Assembly (NCBI RefSeq): GCF_010728325.1
Contig: NZ_AP022570.1
Location: forward strand, 2,852,001-2,916,000
DNA: 64,000 nucleotides
Reading direction: 5' to 3'
Origin: Mycolicibacterium poriferae
Lineage (GTDB): Bacteria; Actinomycetota; Actinomycetes; Mycobacteriales; Mycobacteriaceae
The number at the start of each line of letters is the position of its first letter. The first letter of the stretch is position 1. This document shows, piece after piece, positions 36,042 through 44,602 of this stretch. The notes below the pieces were generated by a model. It had not been told where the DNA came from. It did not search any database and worked only from the letters and a program-made list of their open reading frames with translations. A program made the translations under genes and the position numbers.

Positions 36042-36842
36042 TTGGACCCGCAAGGCATCGAGATGACCGGGCTGTCAGTGGTATTCGATACCGCCGCGCG
36101 ACGGGTCACTGCGGTCACCGACATCGACCAGATCGTGCCGCACTCGAGCTTCGTCTCGATCGTCGGACCGAGTGGCTGCGGCAAGTCGACGCTACTGGCG
36201 GTGGTCGCCGGTCTGCAGAAGGCCACCACCGGAGCGGTCAGCGTGGCAGGCAGGCCGGTGACCGGCCCCGACCCCAAGATCGGAGTGGTGTTCCAAGAGG
36301 ATTCGACGTTGCCGTGGCGCACCGTCGAGGAGAACGTCGCGTTCGCGATGGAGATGATCGGCACTCCCAAGCCGGAACGCCGCAAGCGGACCAAGGACGC
36401 CATCGAGCTGGTCGGACTGGCCGGCTTCGAGAAGTCCTACCCGTCCCAACTCTCCGGCGGCATGCGTCAGCGGGTGGCATTGGCGCGCACGCTGGCGGTG
36501 CAGCCGGAGGTGGTGTTGATGGACGAGCCGTTCGCGGCGCTGGACCAGCAGACCCGGCTTTTCCTGGGCGCCGAGGTGCGGCAGATCTGGGCCAGGACCA
36601 AGCAGACCATCATGTTCGTCACCCATGACATCTCCGAGGCGATCCTGCTGTCACAACAGGTATGGGTGATGTCCTACCGGCCCGGCACCATCATCGACGT
36701 CGTCGACATCGACCTGCCCGGCGAGCGCGATGCCGGCGTGGTGTCCACACCGCGCTTCAACGAACTGCACAACAGGATCTGGGGTTCGCTGCAGGCCGAG
36801 TCGATGCGGGGCTTCCAGCAGCAGGAGGCGTCGTCGACGTGA
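36042..36842 (+). CDS. ABC transporter ATP-binding protein (NitT/TauT type)
   Basis: 266-residue ATPase. Walker A is VGPSGCGKSTLLAVVAG, the Q-loop lies in VFQEDSTLPWRTV, the signature is LSGGMRQRVALARTLAV, Walker B is VVLMDEPFAALDQQT and the switch His is in MFVTHDISEA. TTG 36042 with GAGAGG upstream is the likely start; ATG 36063 is an alternative. It powers the two permeases that follow with overlapping start codons. Confidence 0.9.
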   Translation: MDPQGIEMTGLSVVFDTAARRVTAVTDIDQIVPHSSFVSIVGPSGCGKSTLLAVVAGLQKATTGAVSVAGRPVTGPDPKIGVVFQEDSTLPWRTVEENVAFAMEMIGTPKPERRKRTKDAIELVGLAGFEKSYPSQLSGGMRQRVALARTLAVQPEVVLMDEPFAALDQQTRLFLGAEVRQIWARTKQTIMFVTHDISEAILLSQQVWVMSYRPGTIIDVVDIDLPGERDAGVVSTPRFNELHNRIWGSLQAESMRGFQQQEASST

Positions 36843-37750
36843 CCCGTTCGTCCACACCCTCCACTGCGTCTCGCACCTCGTCGTCGTCCCACCCGTCGCC
36901 CTCGCACCCGCCCTTCACGGCGGCAGACGACCTGCCCAGCGAATCCGCGTCCGCGCACCATGCGCCCCCGGATCCGCGCCGCGGGCGAGGCTGGGGGACG
37001 GCGGGTTTCAGTGTGGGTGCCACCCTGGCCCTGATCGTGGCGTTGACGGCGTTCGCCGAGATCGGTTCCCGGGCGGGGTGGTGGAACGATCACGTGCTGC
37101 CCGCGCCGTCGGTGATCTTCACCGAGCTCGGGGTGTTGCTGACCGAACGACAGTTCTGGATCGACGCACAACGCACCGGGATCGAGGTGGCCGCCTCGAT
37201 CGTGTTCGGATGCCTGCTCGGATTCGCTGCTGGGCTGTTGTTCTGGAAGGTGCCCTTGCTGGGTCGGGTGTTCGAGCCATACCTGGTGTCGTTTTACGCC
37301 GTGCCGCTGGTGTTGTTCTACCCGGTGATGATCGTGCTGGTCGGCATCAACGCCATGTCGGTCATCATCTTGGCCACGATCATGGCGGCGATCCCGATGG
37401 CACTGAACACGGCCGTGGGTTTGAACCAGATGCCGCCGGTCTATCTCAAGCTGGCCCGCTCGTTGCGCACCTCGCCCCGACAGACGTTGTTCGCGATCGC
37501 GATCCCGGCTGCCGGGCCGTTCATCGTCGCGGGTCTTCGGCTCGCCGTCGTCTACGCCCTGATCGGGACCATCGCGATGGAGTTCACCACCGCGCAGGCG
37601 GGTCTGGGCTATCGCATCCGCTACCTCTACGAAATCTTCGACAACATCGGGATGTTCGCCTACATCGTCGTGGTCCTGGTGCTGTCGTGTCTGCTGACAG
37701 TCGCGTTGGCCGCCGTCGAGCGCGTGCTGCTGCGGGGAAGGAACTCGTGA
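36839..37750 (+). CDS. ABC transporter permease 1
   Basis: 303-residue inner-membrane permease of the SsuC/TauC type. A hydrophilic, serine/proline-rich N-terminus (~1-55) is unusually long. Six or so helices follow, with the coupling-loop motif LNQMPPVYLKLARSLRTSPR and ending ALAAVERVLLRG. The GTGA overlap at 36839 couples it to the ATPase. It probably heterodimerises with permease 2. Confidence 0.87.
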   Translation: MTRSSTPSTASRTSSSSHPSPSHPPFTAADDLPSESASAHHAPPDPRRGRGWGTAGFSVGATLALIVALTAFAEIGSRAGWWNDHVLPAPSVIFTELGVLLTERQFWIDAQRTGIEVAASIVFGCLLGFAAGLLFWKVPLLGRVFEPYLVSFYAVPLVLFYPVMIVLVGINAMSVIILATIMAAIPMALNTAVGLNQMPPVYLKLARSLRTSPRQTLFAIAIPAAGPFIVAGLRLAVVYALIGTIAMEFTTAQAGLGYRIRYLYEIFDNIGMFAYIVVVLVLSCLLTVALAAVERVLLRGRNS

Positions 37751-38544
37751 CCGCCACCGCCCCGGCCCCTGCACCCACCGAGGCCGACCGACCCGTCAAG
37801 CGGCGCTTCTCCTGGCGGGCGGTCATCGGCAGCCAGTTCGTCGGCGCGAGCCTGCTCGCCGTGCTCGTCCTCGTCGTGTGGGAGGTCGTCTCGGGGTTGA
37901 CCTTCGTCATCCCGTCGCCGGTACGCACCCTCGGCGTGCTGGTCGAGAACCTCTCCGACCCCGCCTACCTGTTCGACCTGCGGGTCACCGCGCAGGCGGT
38001 GGCCCTGGCATTCGTCGTCGGCACCGGGGTCGGCGGGGGTATCGGGCTTCTTCTCGGCCTGTCGGCCCGGCTGCGGCTGATCTTCGAGCCGATGATCATC
38101 ATGCTCAACGGCATTCCCAAGATCGTGCTGTACCCGGTGCTGTTGCCGATATTCAGCCTGTCGGGCTCCAAGGTCGTCATGGGAGTGCTGTTCGCACTGT
38201 TCCCGGTGCTGATCAACGTGTCGACCGGGGTGCAGGAGATCCCGAAGGTGTACTGGAAACTCGCCCGCTCGGTGCGTGTCAATCCCTGGCAGATGCTGGT
38301 GCACATCATCTTCCCCGCGATTCGCCGCCCGCTGCTCACCGGTATCCGGCTGGCGGTGAGCCTGGCCGTCGTCGGCGTGGTCCTCTCGGAGTTCTTCGCC
38401 ACCAGGCGGGGCCTGGGCCGTGTGGTGCTGCAGGCCTACAGTCACGGGGATTACCCGTCGATGGTTGCCACCATCATGCTGCTCATCACCATCTCGTTCG
38501 GTATCTCGATCGCTCTGTGGCAGTGGGAGAAAAGGATCCATTGA
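37747..38544 (+). CDS. ABC transporter permease 2
   Basis: 265-residue permease. The helices include VGASLLAVLVLVVWEVVSGL and VALAFVVGTGVGGGIGLLLG; the coupling loop is VQEIPKVYWKLARSVRVNPW. It ends with IALWQWEKRIH. GTG 37747 overlaps the previous stop (GTGA), and its own stop overlaps the TTG start of the molybdenum subunit, so transport and hydroxylase genes are translated as one unit. Confidence 0.87.
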   Translation: MTATAPAPAPTEADRPVKRRFSWRAVIGSQFVGASLLAVLVLVVWEVVSGLTFVIPSPVRTLGVLVENLSDPAYLFDLRVTAQAVALAFVVGTGVGGGIGLLLGLSARLRLIFEPMIIMLNGIPKIVLYPVLLPIFSLSGSKVVMGVLFALFPVLINVSTGVQEIPKVYWKLARSVRVNPWQMLVHIIFPAIRRPLLTGIRLAVSLAVVGVVLSEFFATRRGLGRVVLQAYSHGDYPSMVATIMLLITISFGISIALWQWEKRIH

Positions 38545-40877
38545 TCCCCGATGCCTCGAAGTCGGGCGCAGATCGCCCGTGGGTCGGCAGCTCGGTGCGG
38601 CGCCGGGAGGACGACCGCATGCTCGGTGGGCGCGGACGCTTCCTGGCCGACCTCGCTGCCGGCGCCGCACACGTGGTGTTCATCCGATCGAGCCAGGCGC
38701 ACGCGACGATCACCGGAATCGACACCACGGTCGCCGAGCGGATGCCGGGCGTGCACGGAGTGTTCGGAGCGGCCGATCTCGGCCTCGACGGAGCGTGGAT
38801 CCCGGCGCTGACCACGCCCGACCCTGATTTCAGTGCGGCCACGTCGCTGGAGTTGGCTGAGCAGCGCCTGCCCGTTCTCGCCGTTGACCGTGTGCACTAC
38901 GTCGGCCAGCCGATCGCCGTGGTCGTCGCCGGCGACCGCTACGTCGCCGAGGACGCAGCCGAAAGCGTCGTCGTGTCCTATGAGACCCTGCCGGTGCTGA
39001 CCGACGCGGCCACCGCGCTCGAGCCGGGCAGTCCCGCACTCTTCGGCCATCTGCCGGACAACCAGGCCGCTCGTCTGGAGTACGAGTTCGGCTCTCCCGA
39101 TGAGGCTTTCGAGACAGCCGCCCATGTCGTGGAGGGCACCTACCGGATGGAGCGCCACGGAGCGGTGCCTCTCGAGTGTCGCGGCGTGCTGGCCGATTAT
39201 GACGCCGGACGCGGACGGGTCGAGGTGCACACCTCGACCCAGGTGCCGCACATGGTGCGCAACGCGATCTGCGCGGTGACCGACTGGGATCGGCAGGACG
39301 TCGTGGTCAGCGTGCCGGACGTGGGCGGCGGTTTCGGCACCAAGGCCAATGTGTACGGCGAGGAGATCGTGCTCGCCGTGCTGGCCAGACACACCGAGGA
39401 GCGCGTGGTGTGGGTCGAGGACCGCCAGGAACACCTGCTGGCCAGCGCCCAGGCCAGGGACCAGCTGCACCGGGCACGGCTGGCCGTCGACGCCGAGGGC
39501 GCGATCCTCGCGTGGGACGTCGACTTCGTCGTCGACATCGGTGCCGGAAGTCTCTGGGTGGCAGGCATTGTCGCCAACACCGCCGTGCACCTGATGGGGC
39601 CCTATCGGATACCGGCCATGCATGTCCGCGGATGTGCCGCGATGACCAACAAGACACTCGTCGCGCAGTACCGCGGCGCGGGCAGACCGGAAGCGACGTT
39701 CGCTCTGGAGCGAAGTCTGGATGCGGCGGCGGCGGTGGTGGGCATCTCCGGTGAGGAGATCCGCAGGAGGAACCTGTTGGGCGCCGGTGATCTGCCGTAC
39801 GCCCGGCCCATACCGTACCGCGACGGGGTGCCGATCTGCTTCGACGGTGGTGACTACCTGGCCTGTCTGGATTCGGCGGTGCGCACGCTGCCGCGCTCGG
39901 AGGTGGATGTCTGCGCGATCGAGAACCCCGATCACCATGTCGGCTACGGGTTGTCGTCCTATCTGGAGGCGACGGGCCGGGGTCCGCATGAAACAGCGCG
40001 GGTGCGGGTGCTGCCCAGCGGGCAGTTCGAGGTGACCGCGGGCGCCGCATCCGCGGGTCAGGGACACGAGACGGTGTTCGCTCAGGTGGCCGCCGATGCG
40101 CTGGATGTCCCGCTGGAGCAGGTGCGCTACCGGCCCTGCGACACCGAGCAACTGCCCGAGGGAGTCGGAACGTTCGCCAGTCGGTCGGCGGTGCTGGCCG
40201 GCTCCGCGGTGCACCAGGCGTGCGGCGAACTGATCGCGCTTGCTTCACAACGCGCCGCGCAGCTCCTCGATGCCGAATCGGTCGGCTACGCCGGGGGCCG
40301 GTTCGCGGCGGCAGGAACCGCAGTCGGCTGGGACGAACTGGCCGCGGCAGGCCGGGTCGGAGGTGCCGGTGAGGGCGGCGCGGCGCTGGACGTCAGCTCC
40401 GTCTACCGGGTCCCGACGGTGACGTGGACGATGGGGGTGCACGCAGTCATTCTGGGCGTGCACAGGCGCACCGGGATCGTGAAGGTGTTGCGCTACGCGG
40501 TGTCCCACGAGGGCGGCCGCGAGATCAATCCCAGGATCGTAGAAGGCCAGATTGTCGGTGGAGTCGCTCAGGGGATCGGTGGCGCGCTGTTCGAGGCCTG
40601 GCGATACTCGCCCACGGGCGAACCGACCTCGACGACGTTCGCGGCCTACCACCTGCCCCTCACCACGGACGTGCCCCCGGTGCTCGTGAACCATCACCAC
40701 GTTGCCACGCCTGCCAATCCGTTGGGTGTACGCGGTGCGGGGGAGAGCGGCACCATCGCCGTGTACGCCGCAGTCGCCGCTGCCGTCGACGACGCGCTGG
40801 GCGGTGGGCACCACGTGACGACGACGCCGATCGGTACCGCCGATCTGTGCCGGGCGCTCGACAAGGTGGCGTCGTGA
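38541..40877 (+). CDS. Molybdenum hydroxylase large (MoCo-binding) subunit
   Basis: 778-residue xanthine dehydrogenase/CoxL-family subunit carrying the molybdopterin cytosine dinucleotide site. VGSSVRRREDDRMLGGRGRF opens the N-domain, VVSVPDVGGGFGTKANVYGE and YRGAGRPEATFALERSLDAA are MoCo loops, and the catalytic glutamate is in VRGAGESGTIAVYA (~735). QYRGAGR, not AYRCSFR, excludes a true CO dehydrogenase. TTG 38541 overlaps the permease stop. Together with the next two genes it forms an L-M-S hydroxylase, as in nicotinate, isoquinoline or purine hydroxylases; the substrate is inferred from context. Confidence 0.9.
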   Translation: MIPDASKSGADRPWVGSSVRRREDDRMLGGRGRFLADLAAGAAHVVFIRSSQAHATITGIDTTVAERMPGVHGVFGAADLGLDGAWIPALTTPDPDFSAATSLELAEQRLPVLAVDRVHYVGQPIAVVVAGDRYVAEDAAESVVVSYETLPVLTDAATALEPGSPALFGHLPDNQAARLEYEFGSPDEAFETAAHVVEGTYRMERHGAVPLECRGVLADYDAGRGRVEVHTSTQVPHMVRNAICAVTDWDRQDVVVSVPDVGGGFGTKANVYGEEIVLAVLARHTEERVVWVEDRQEHLLASAQARDQLHRARLAVDAEGAILAWDVDFVVDIGAGSLWVAGIVANTAVHLMGPYRIPAMHVRGCAAMTNKTLVAQYRGAGRPEATFALERSLDAAAAVVGISGEEIRRRNLLGAGDLPYARPIPYRDGVPICFDGGDYLACLDSAVRTLPRSEVDVCAIENPDHHVGYGLSSYLEATGRGPHETARVRVLPSGQFEVTAGAASAGQGHETVFAQVAADALDVPLEQVRYRPCDTEQLPEGVGTFASRSAVLAGSAVHQACGELIALASQRAAQLLDAESVGYAGGRFAAAGTAVGWDELAAAGRVGGAGEGGAALDVSSVYRVPTVTWTMGVHAVILGVHRRTGIVKVLRYAVSHEGGREINPRIVEGQIVGGVAQGIGGALFEAWRYSPTGEPTSTTFAAYHLPLTTDVPPVLVNHHHVATPANPLGVRGAGESGTIAVYAAVAAAVDDALGGGHHVTTTPIGTADLCRALDKVAS

Positions 40878-41749
40878 AGCCCGCCGCGGTGTGCTACCAG
40901 AGGCCGGACTCGGTCGCCGAGGCGCTCGAGCTGCTCGCGCAGGACGCCGAGGCAAAGCTGATGGCCGGCGGCCAGTCCTTGATGACCTTGATGAACCTGC
41001 GCCTGGCGCGGCCGTCGTCGGTCATCGACATCGGTAGACTCGCCGAATTGAACCGCGTGTTCGATGACACCGATGATCTGGTGCTCGGCGCGCTGGTCAC
41101 CCACCGGACGGTCGAGACCGACCCGTTGATCGCCGCGCGGGCCCCCCTGCTCGCCGATGCGGCGCGCTACATCGGTCACGTCGCCATCCGCAACAGGGGC
41201 ACCATCGGAGGGTCGGTGGCACATGCCGACCCGGCCGCCGAGATACCCTTGGCGACTGTGGTTCTCGGCGCCACGTTTCACGTCGAGTCCGTGTCGGGAC
41301 GGCGCACGGTCGCCGCCGAGGAGATGTTCGTGTCGTTGTACACCAACGCCCTTGCCGCCGACGAGATGGTCACCTGGATCTCGATACCCGCCATCAAACC
41401 TGGACAGGGTTGGGGCTTCGTCGAATTCGCCCACCAGCACGGCGACTACGGTCTCGCCGGCGCCGGCTGCCTCCTGACGGTGGACCCCGATGGCCGGATC
41501 GCAGCGGTGCGCGCCGGTGTGTTGAGCATGGCGGACCGGCCGCTGCTCTTCGTCGCCGACGATGCAGTTGGGAAGATGCCGTCGGCGCAGCTGTGGCGCA
41601 CCTTGGCCGACCGCTGGGCGGACGCCTGCGAGCCGGCGGTCGAGGACACCGACTACGCGCGCCGGCTGTGCCGCGCGGCGCTTGCCGACGCGCTTGCCGA
41701 TGCGCACCGGCGGGTGAACGCTCCGGGAGGGGGTGGACATGCGGACTGA
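40874..41749 (+). CDS. Molybdenum hydroxylase FAD-binding (M) subunit
   Basis: 291-residue flavin subunit. FAD-binding motifs AGGQSLMTLMNLRLARPSSV and AIRNRGTIGGSVAHADPAAE are intact, followed by a CODH flavoprotein C-terminal domain (WGFVEFAHQHGDYGLAGAGC). It moves electrons from the 2Fe-2S clusters to the final acceptor. GTG 40874 overlaps the stop of the large subunit (GTGA). The 3' end overlaps the small-subunit start by 11 bp. Confidence 0.9.
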   Translation: MKPAAVCYQRPDSVAEALELLAQDAEAKLMAGGQSLMTLMNLRLARPSSVIDIGRLAELNRVFDDTDDLVLGALVTHRTVETDPLIAARAPLLADAARYIGHVAIRNRGTIGGSVAHADPAAEIPLATVVLGATFHVESVSGRRTVAAEEMFVSLYTNALAADEMVTWISIPAIKPGQGWGFVEFAHQHGDYGLAGAGCLLTVDPDGRIAAVRAGVLSMADRPLLFVADDAVGKMPSAQLWRTLADRWADACEPAVEDTDYARRLCRAALADALADAHRRVNAPGGGGHAD

Positions 41750-42254
41750 TCCACCGGCGACGCTGAGCATCGCCGTGACGGTCAATGGCAAACAGATCGT
41801 GCGGACCGTGGCGGCTCGGCTGACCCTCGCCGATTTCCTGCGCGACGAACTCGGTTTGACGGGAACGCATCTGGGCTGCGAGCACGGAGTGTGCGGTGCC
41901 TGCACCGTGTTCGTCGAGGGCCGCTCGGCACGCGCCTGCCTGATGCTGGCCGCGCAGACCGATGGTCTTCGGGTCGACACCGTCGAGGGTCTCGACCAGT
42001 TCGAGGAGGCTGACCGACTGCGGCAGGCGTTCGCCGAACGTGGCGGACTGCAATGCGGTTTCTGCACCCCGGGGTTCCTGGTGGCCGCGGTGGAACTGTT
42101 GCGCGATCCCGACGCCGAGAAGCCGTTGACCGCCGACTCGGTACGGGAGGCGCTGTCCGGCAACATCTGCCGCTGCACGGGTTACCAGGGCATCGTGGCG
42201 GCTGTGCTCGATGCCGCCACGCCGGCGGGTAGCGCGGACAGTGCGGAATCCTGA
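41739..42254 (+). CDS. Molybdenum hydroxylase 2Fe-2S (S) subunit
   Basis: 171-residue small subunit with two [2Fe-2S] clusters. The plant-type ferredoxin motif is LGCEHGVCGACTVFVEGRSA with Cys47, 52, 55 and 67. The all-helical domain has LQCGFCTPGFLVA and NICRCTGYQGIV. GGGAGG at ~41725 lies eight bases before ATG 41739; GTG 41733 is possible. Completes the electron chain from MoCo to FAD. Confidence 0.93.
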   Translation: MRTDPPATLSIAVTVNGKQIVRTVAARLTLADFLRDELGLTGTHLGCEHGVCGACTVFVEGRSARACLMLAAQTDGLRVDTVEGLDQFEEADRLRQAFAERGGLQCGFCTPGFLVAAVELLRDPDAEKPLTADSVREALSGNICRCTGYQGIVAAVLDAATPAGSADSAES

Positions 42255-43338
42255 CCGGGCGTCCCTGCGTTCGCCGCGGTCCCGGCGGATGTCCGAGGTG
42301 CTGCGTCCCGTCGGCCCCAGCCGTTGGGGGATGGCGATCTGGCTTGCTCTGGGTCTCGGGGCCATTCTCGGGGTGACGGCCGCGGTCGGTCGACCCGCGC
42401 TGGGGTCGGCGCTTGGACTGGGTTTCGTGTTGACGGCGGTGCCGTCGCTTCCCGTGGCGTGGCGCCCCGCGCTCGTCACGATGGGTGTGCGGGGCCTGGC
42501 GATCCTGGTCGGCGCGACCCTGGCGGTGCTCACCTCGGAACATCCGCTGGCGCTGGCAGTGGTGACGGTGGCCGCGGCCGCGGGGGGCGCCTTGTCGGTC
42601 GAGGTGGGGCCGACCGCGGCGTTAGCGGTGGTGCTGATCGCGATCGACGTCCCCCACGACCCCGGGGCCGCCTCGCTGGTGCCTTATCTCGTCGGTGGGC
42701 TGGTGGTACCGGTGGCCTGGAGCGCTTGGTACGGATGCACTGTCGTGTTCGGACGTCGTGGCTTGCCCGCGCCCCCATCCGGTCGGTCCGGCGCGCCGTG
42801 GCGGGAACGCCGGCCCCACGCGATCCGGGTCGGCATCGCGGTGGCCGTCGCGGTCGGGGTTGCCGGATTGTTGCCCGATGACCTGGTCGGCGGGCATTGG
42901 CTGGTGACCAGCGTCGTGCTGACCGTGCAGCCCGTTGCGCGGGAAACCGGACTGCGTCTGGCGCAGCGGTTGTCGGGCAATACGGTCGGTGCGCTGATCG
43001 CCGCGCTGATGCTGGGCACGCACCCGTCGCTGCCCGTCGTGGCTGTCCTCACCGTGGTGCTGTTCACCCTCGCCATGGCGCTCCGCCCGGTCAATTACAC
43101 CTGGTGGGCGGTCACCGGCCCACCGGTGCTGCTGGTGATCAGCGAATACCCGGCGTTGTTCCCCTGGTACGAGGGCGGCGTCCGGTTGGCGATGAACCTT
43201 GTCGGCGCGGTGATCGTCCTGCTGGTGGTGTTCGGCGCTCCTGCTCTGGGCCGGCTGCGCCACCCGGACGCCGCACCCGATTTCCCGCAGCGCGATTCGT
43301 CGGATAGTGTATACAAAATCCAATCAAGGAGGTCCTAG
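42241..43338 (+). CDS. FUSC-family membrane protein (aromatic-acid efflux type)
   Basis: 365-residue protein with two halves of about four to five helices each (MAIWLALGLGAILGVTAAVG through LALAVVTVAAAAGGALSVEV, then HAIRVGIAVAVAVGVAGLLP through LAMNLVGAVIVLLVVFGAPA). The central FUSC signature is HWLVTSVVLTVQPVARETGL. FUSC proteins include AaeB-like carboxylic-acid exporters, so it may export substrate or intermediates. GTG 42241 overlaps the small-subunit gene; ATG 42289 is an alternative. Its last codons contain operator D. Confidence 0.78.
   Translation: MRNPDRASLRSPRSRRMSEVLRPVGPSRWGMAIWLALGLGAILGVTAAVGRPALGSALGLGFVLTAVPSLPVAWRPALVTMGVRGLAILVGATLAVLTSEHPLALAVVTVAAAAGGALSVEVGPTAALAVVLIAIDVPHDPGAASLVPYLVGGLVVPVAWSAWYGCTVVFGRRGLPAPPSGRSGAPWRERRPHAIRVGIAVAVAVGVAGLLPDDLVGGHWLVTSVVLTVQPVARETGLRLAQRLSGNTVGALIAALMLGTHPSLPVVAVLTVVLFTLAMALRPVNYTWWAVTGPPVLLVISEYPALFPWYEGGVRLAMNLVGAVIVLLVVFGAPALGRLRHPDAAPDFPQRDSSDSVYKIQSRRS
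43302..43320 (+). promoter_or_regulatory. Operator D upstream of the enamidase-like gene
   Basis: GGATAGTGTATACAAAATC matches the island motif and contains the perfect palindrome TGTATACA, the core preferred by several FCD-type GntR regulators. GATAGT may be a -10. It lies in the 3' end of the FUSC gene, 19 bp before GTG 43339. Confidence 0.65.
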
Positions 43339-44577
43339 GTGACCACGCTGCTGGTGGAGGACATCGGGCTGCTGGTGCACGGCGACGCGAACATCGCCCC
43401 GCTCCGTGACACGACCCTCGTCGTCGAAGACGGCCTCGTCGTCGGCCTGGGGACCACCGTCAGCGCGCCCGACCGCGTGCTCTCTGCAGGTGGGCTGACG
43501 GTCATGCCCGGTCTGGTCGACGGTCACATCCACCCGACATTCGGTGAATGGACTCCGGCGCAGAACTCCGTGGGCTGGATCCACAACTACCTCCATGGCG
43601 GCACCACCTCGATGGTCTCGGCCGGCGAACTGCACATCCCTGGTCTGGCCTTCGACGCGCTCACCCCGGAGTTGGTGCTGAGCATCGCGATCACCTCCAA
43701 GCACACCACCGGGCGCATGCGGCCGTCCGGGGTCAAGGTCAACGCCGGCACCGTGCTGCTGGTACCCGGCATGACCGAAGAACACTTCGACCGGGCCCAC
43801 CGGGAGGGGATCGACCAGCTGAAGTTCATCTTCTACGACTGGAACCGGTTGGGCGACGGCGAAGCCCAGCGGTACGTGCGGTGGGCGCACGAGCGGGGGA
43901 TGACCGTCAAACTGCATTCCGGTGGGGTCTCCCGCTCGGGTTCGAGCCGGGTCGCCGGAGCGGACGTGGTACTCGCGGTCGAGCCGGATGTGGTCGGCCA
44001 CATCTCCGGCGGCCCGATCCCGCCGCCGGATTCGGACATCATCGCGATCATCGCCGGTCTGCCCGACACCCACGTCGAGGTGTGCAGTTCCAACAACTAC
44101 CGTGCCACGACGGTCGTGGTGGATGAGCTTCGCCGGGTCGGCAGGCTGGACCGCCTGACGCTCGGGACCGACACCCCCGGCGGCACCGGCGTCATCCCGC
44201 GCGGGATGTTGCGCAACATCTGCTATCTGGCCTCGGTGTGCGGCGTCGACCCGGTGACGGCGGTCGCGGCGGCGACCGGACAGACCGCACGGGCGCACGG
44301 TCTGGACACCGGGGTGATCGCCGAAGGCAGACCGGCCGATCTGTTGGTGCTCGGCCCGATCACCGGGTCGGCGGCCACCGACGCGCTGGACTCGTTCGCG
44401 CTGGGGGACCTGCCCGGAATCGCGAGCGTCCTCATCGACGGGGTACCCCTGGTCGCCACCCGCAGCGAACAGACCCCGCCGCCAAGCCGGTCGGTGACCT
44501 GGCGGGGCGCCGACGTGCGCCCGGCCGCACCGCCACCGCGTCCTGTCGGCGCGCACGCGTCCGGCTGCTGCTGCTGA
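43339..44577 (+). CDS. Enamidase-like metal-dependent amidohydrolase
   Basis: 412-residue amidohydrolase closely resembling Eubacterium barkeri enamidase, which opens the ring of 6-oxo-1,4,5,6-tetrahydronicotinate. Shared features recalled from that enzyme are DGHIHPTFGEWTPAQ, LHGGTTSMVSAGELHIPG, RPSGVKVNAG, KLHSGG, GHISGGP and GTDTPGGTGVIPRGMLRN. The metal ligands read as His63, His65, His193, His221 and Asp278. The C-terminus ends in three cysteines (GCCC), which is unusual. AAGGAGGT gives the GTG 43339 start. Related imidase or dihydropyridinone hydrolase activity is possible. Confidence 0.8.
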   Translation: MTTLLVEDIGLLVHGDANIAPLRDTTLVVEDGLVVGLGTTVSAPDRVLSAGGLTVMPGLVDGHIHPTFGEWTPAQNSVGWIHNYLHGGTTSMVSAGELHIPGLAFDALTPELVLSIAITSKHTTGRMRPSGVKVNAGTVLLVPGMTEEHFDRAHREGIDQLKFIFYDWNRLGDGEAQRYVRWAHERGMTVKLHSGGVSRSGSSRVAGADVVLAVEPDVVGHISGGPIPPPDSDIIAIIAGLPDTHVEVCSSNNYRATTVVVDELRRVGRLDRLTLGTDTPGGTGVIPRGMLRNICYLASVCGVDPVTAVAAATGQTARAHGLDTGVIAEGRPADLLVLGPITGSAATDALDSFALGDLPGIASVLIDGVPLVATRSEQTPPPSRSVTWRGADVRPAAPPPRPVGAHASGCCC

Positions 44578-44602
44578 TCCCCCTCGACCGTTAGGAGACA
44601 TC

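Noticed and set aside
38451..40214. 587-codon minus-strand frame inside the molybdenum subunit
   Set aside because: Shadow of a gene with intact MoCo motifs.
38541..42254. Aerobic CO dehydrogenase (coxLMS)
   Set aside because: The active-site loop is QYRGAGR rather than the AYRCSFR of true CO dehydrogenase, and the gene order with an enamidase points to a heterocycle.
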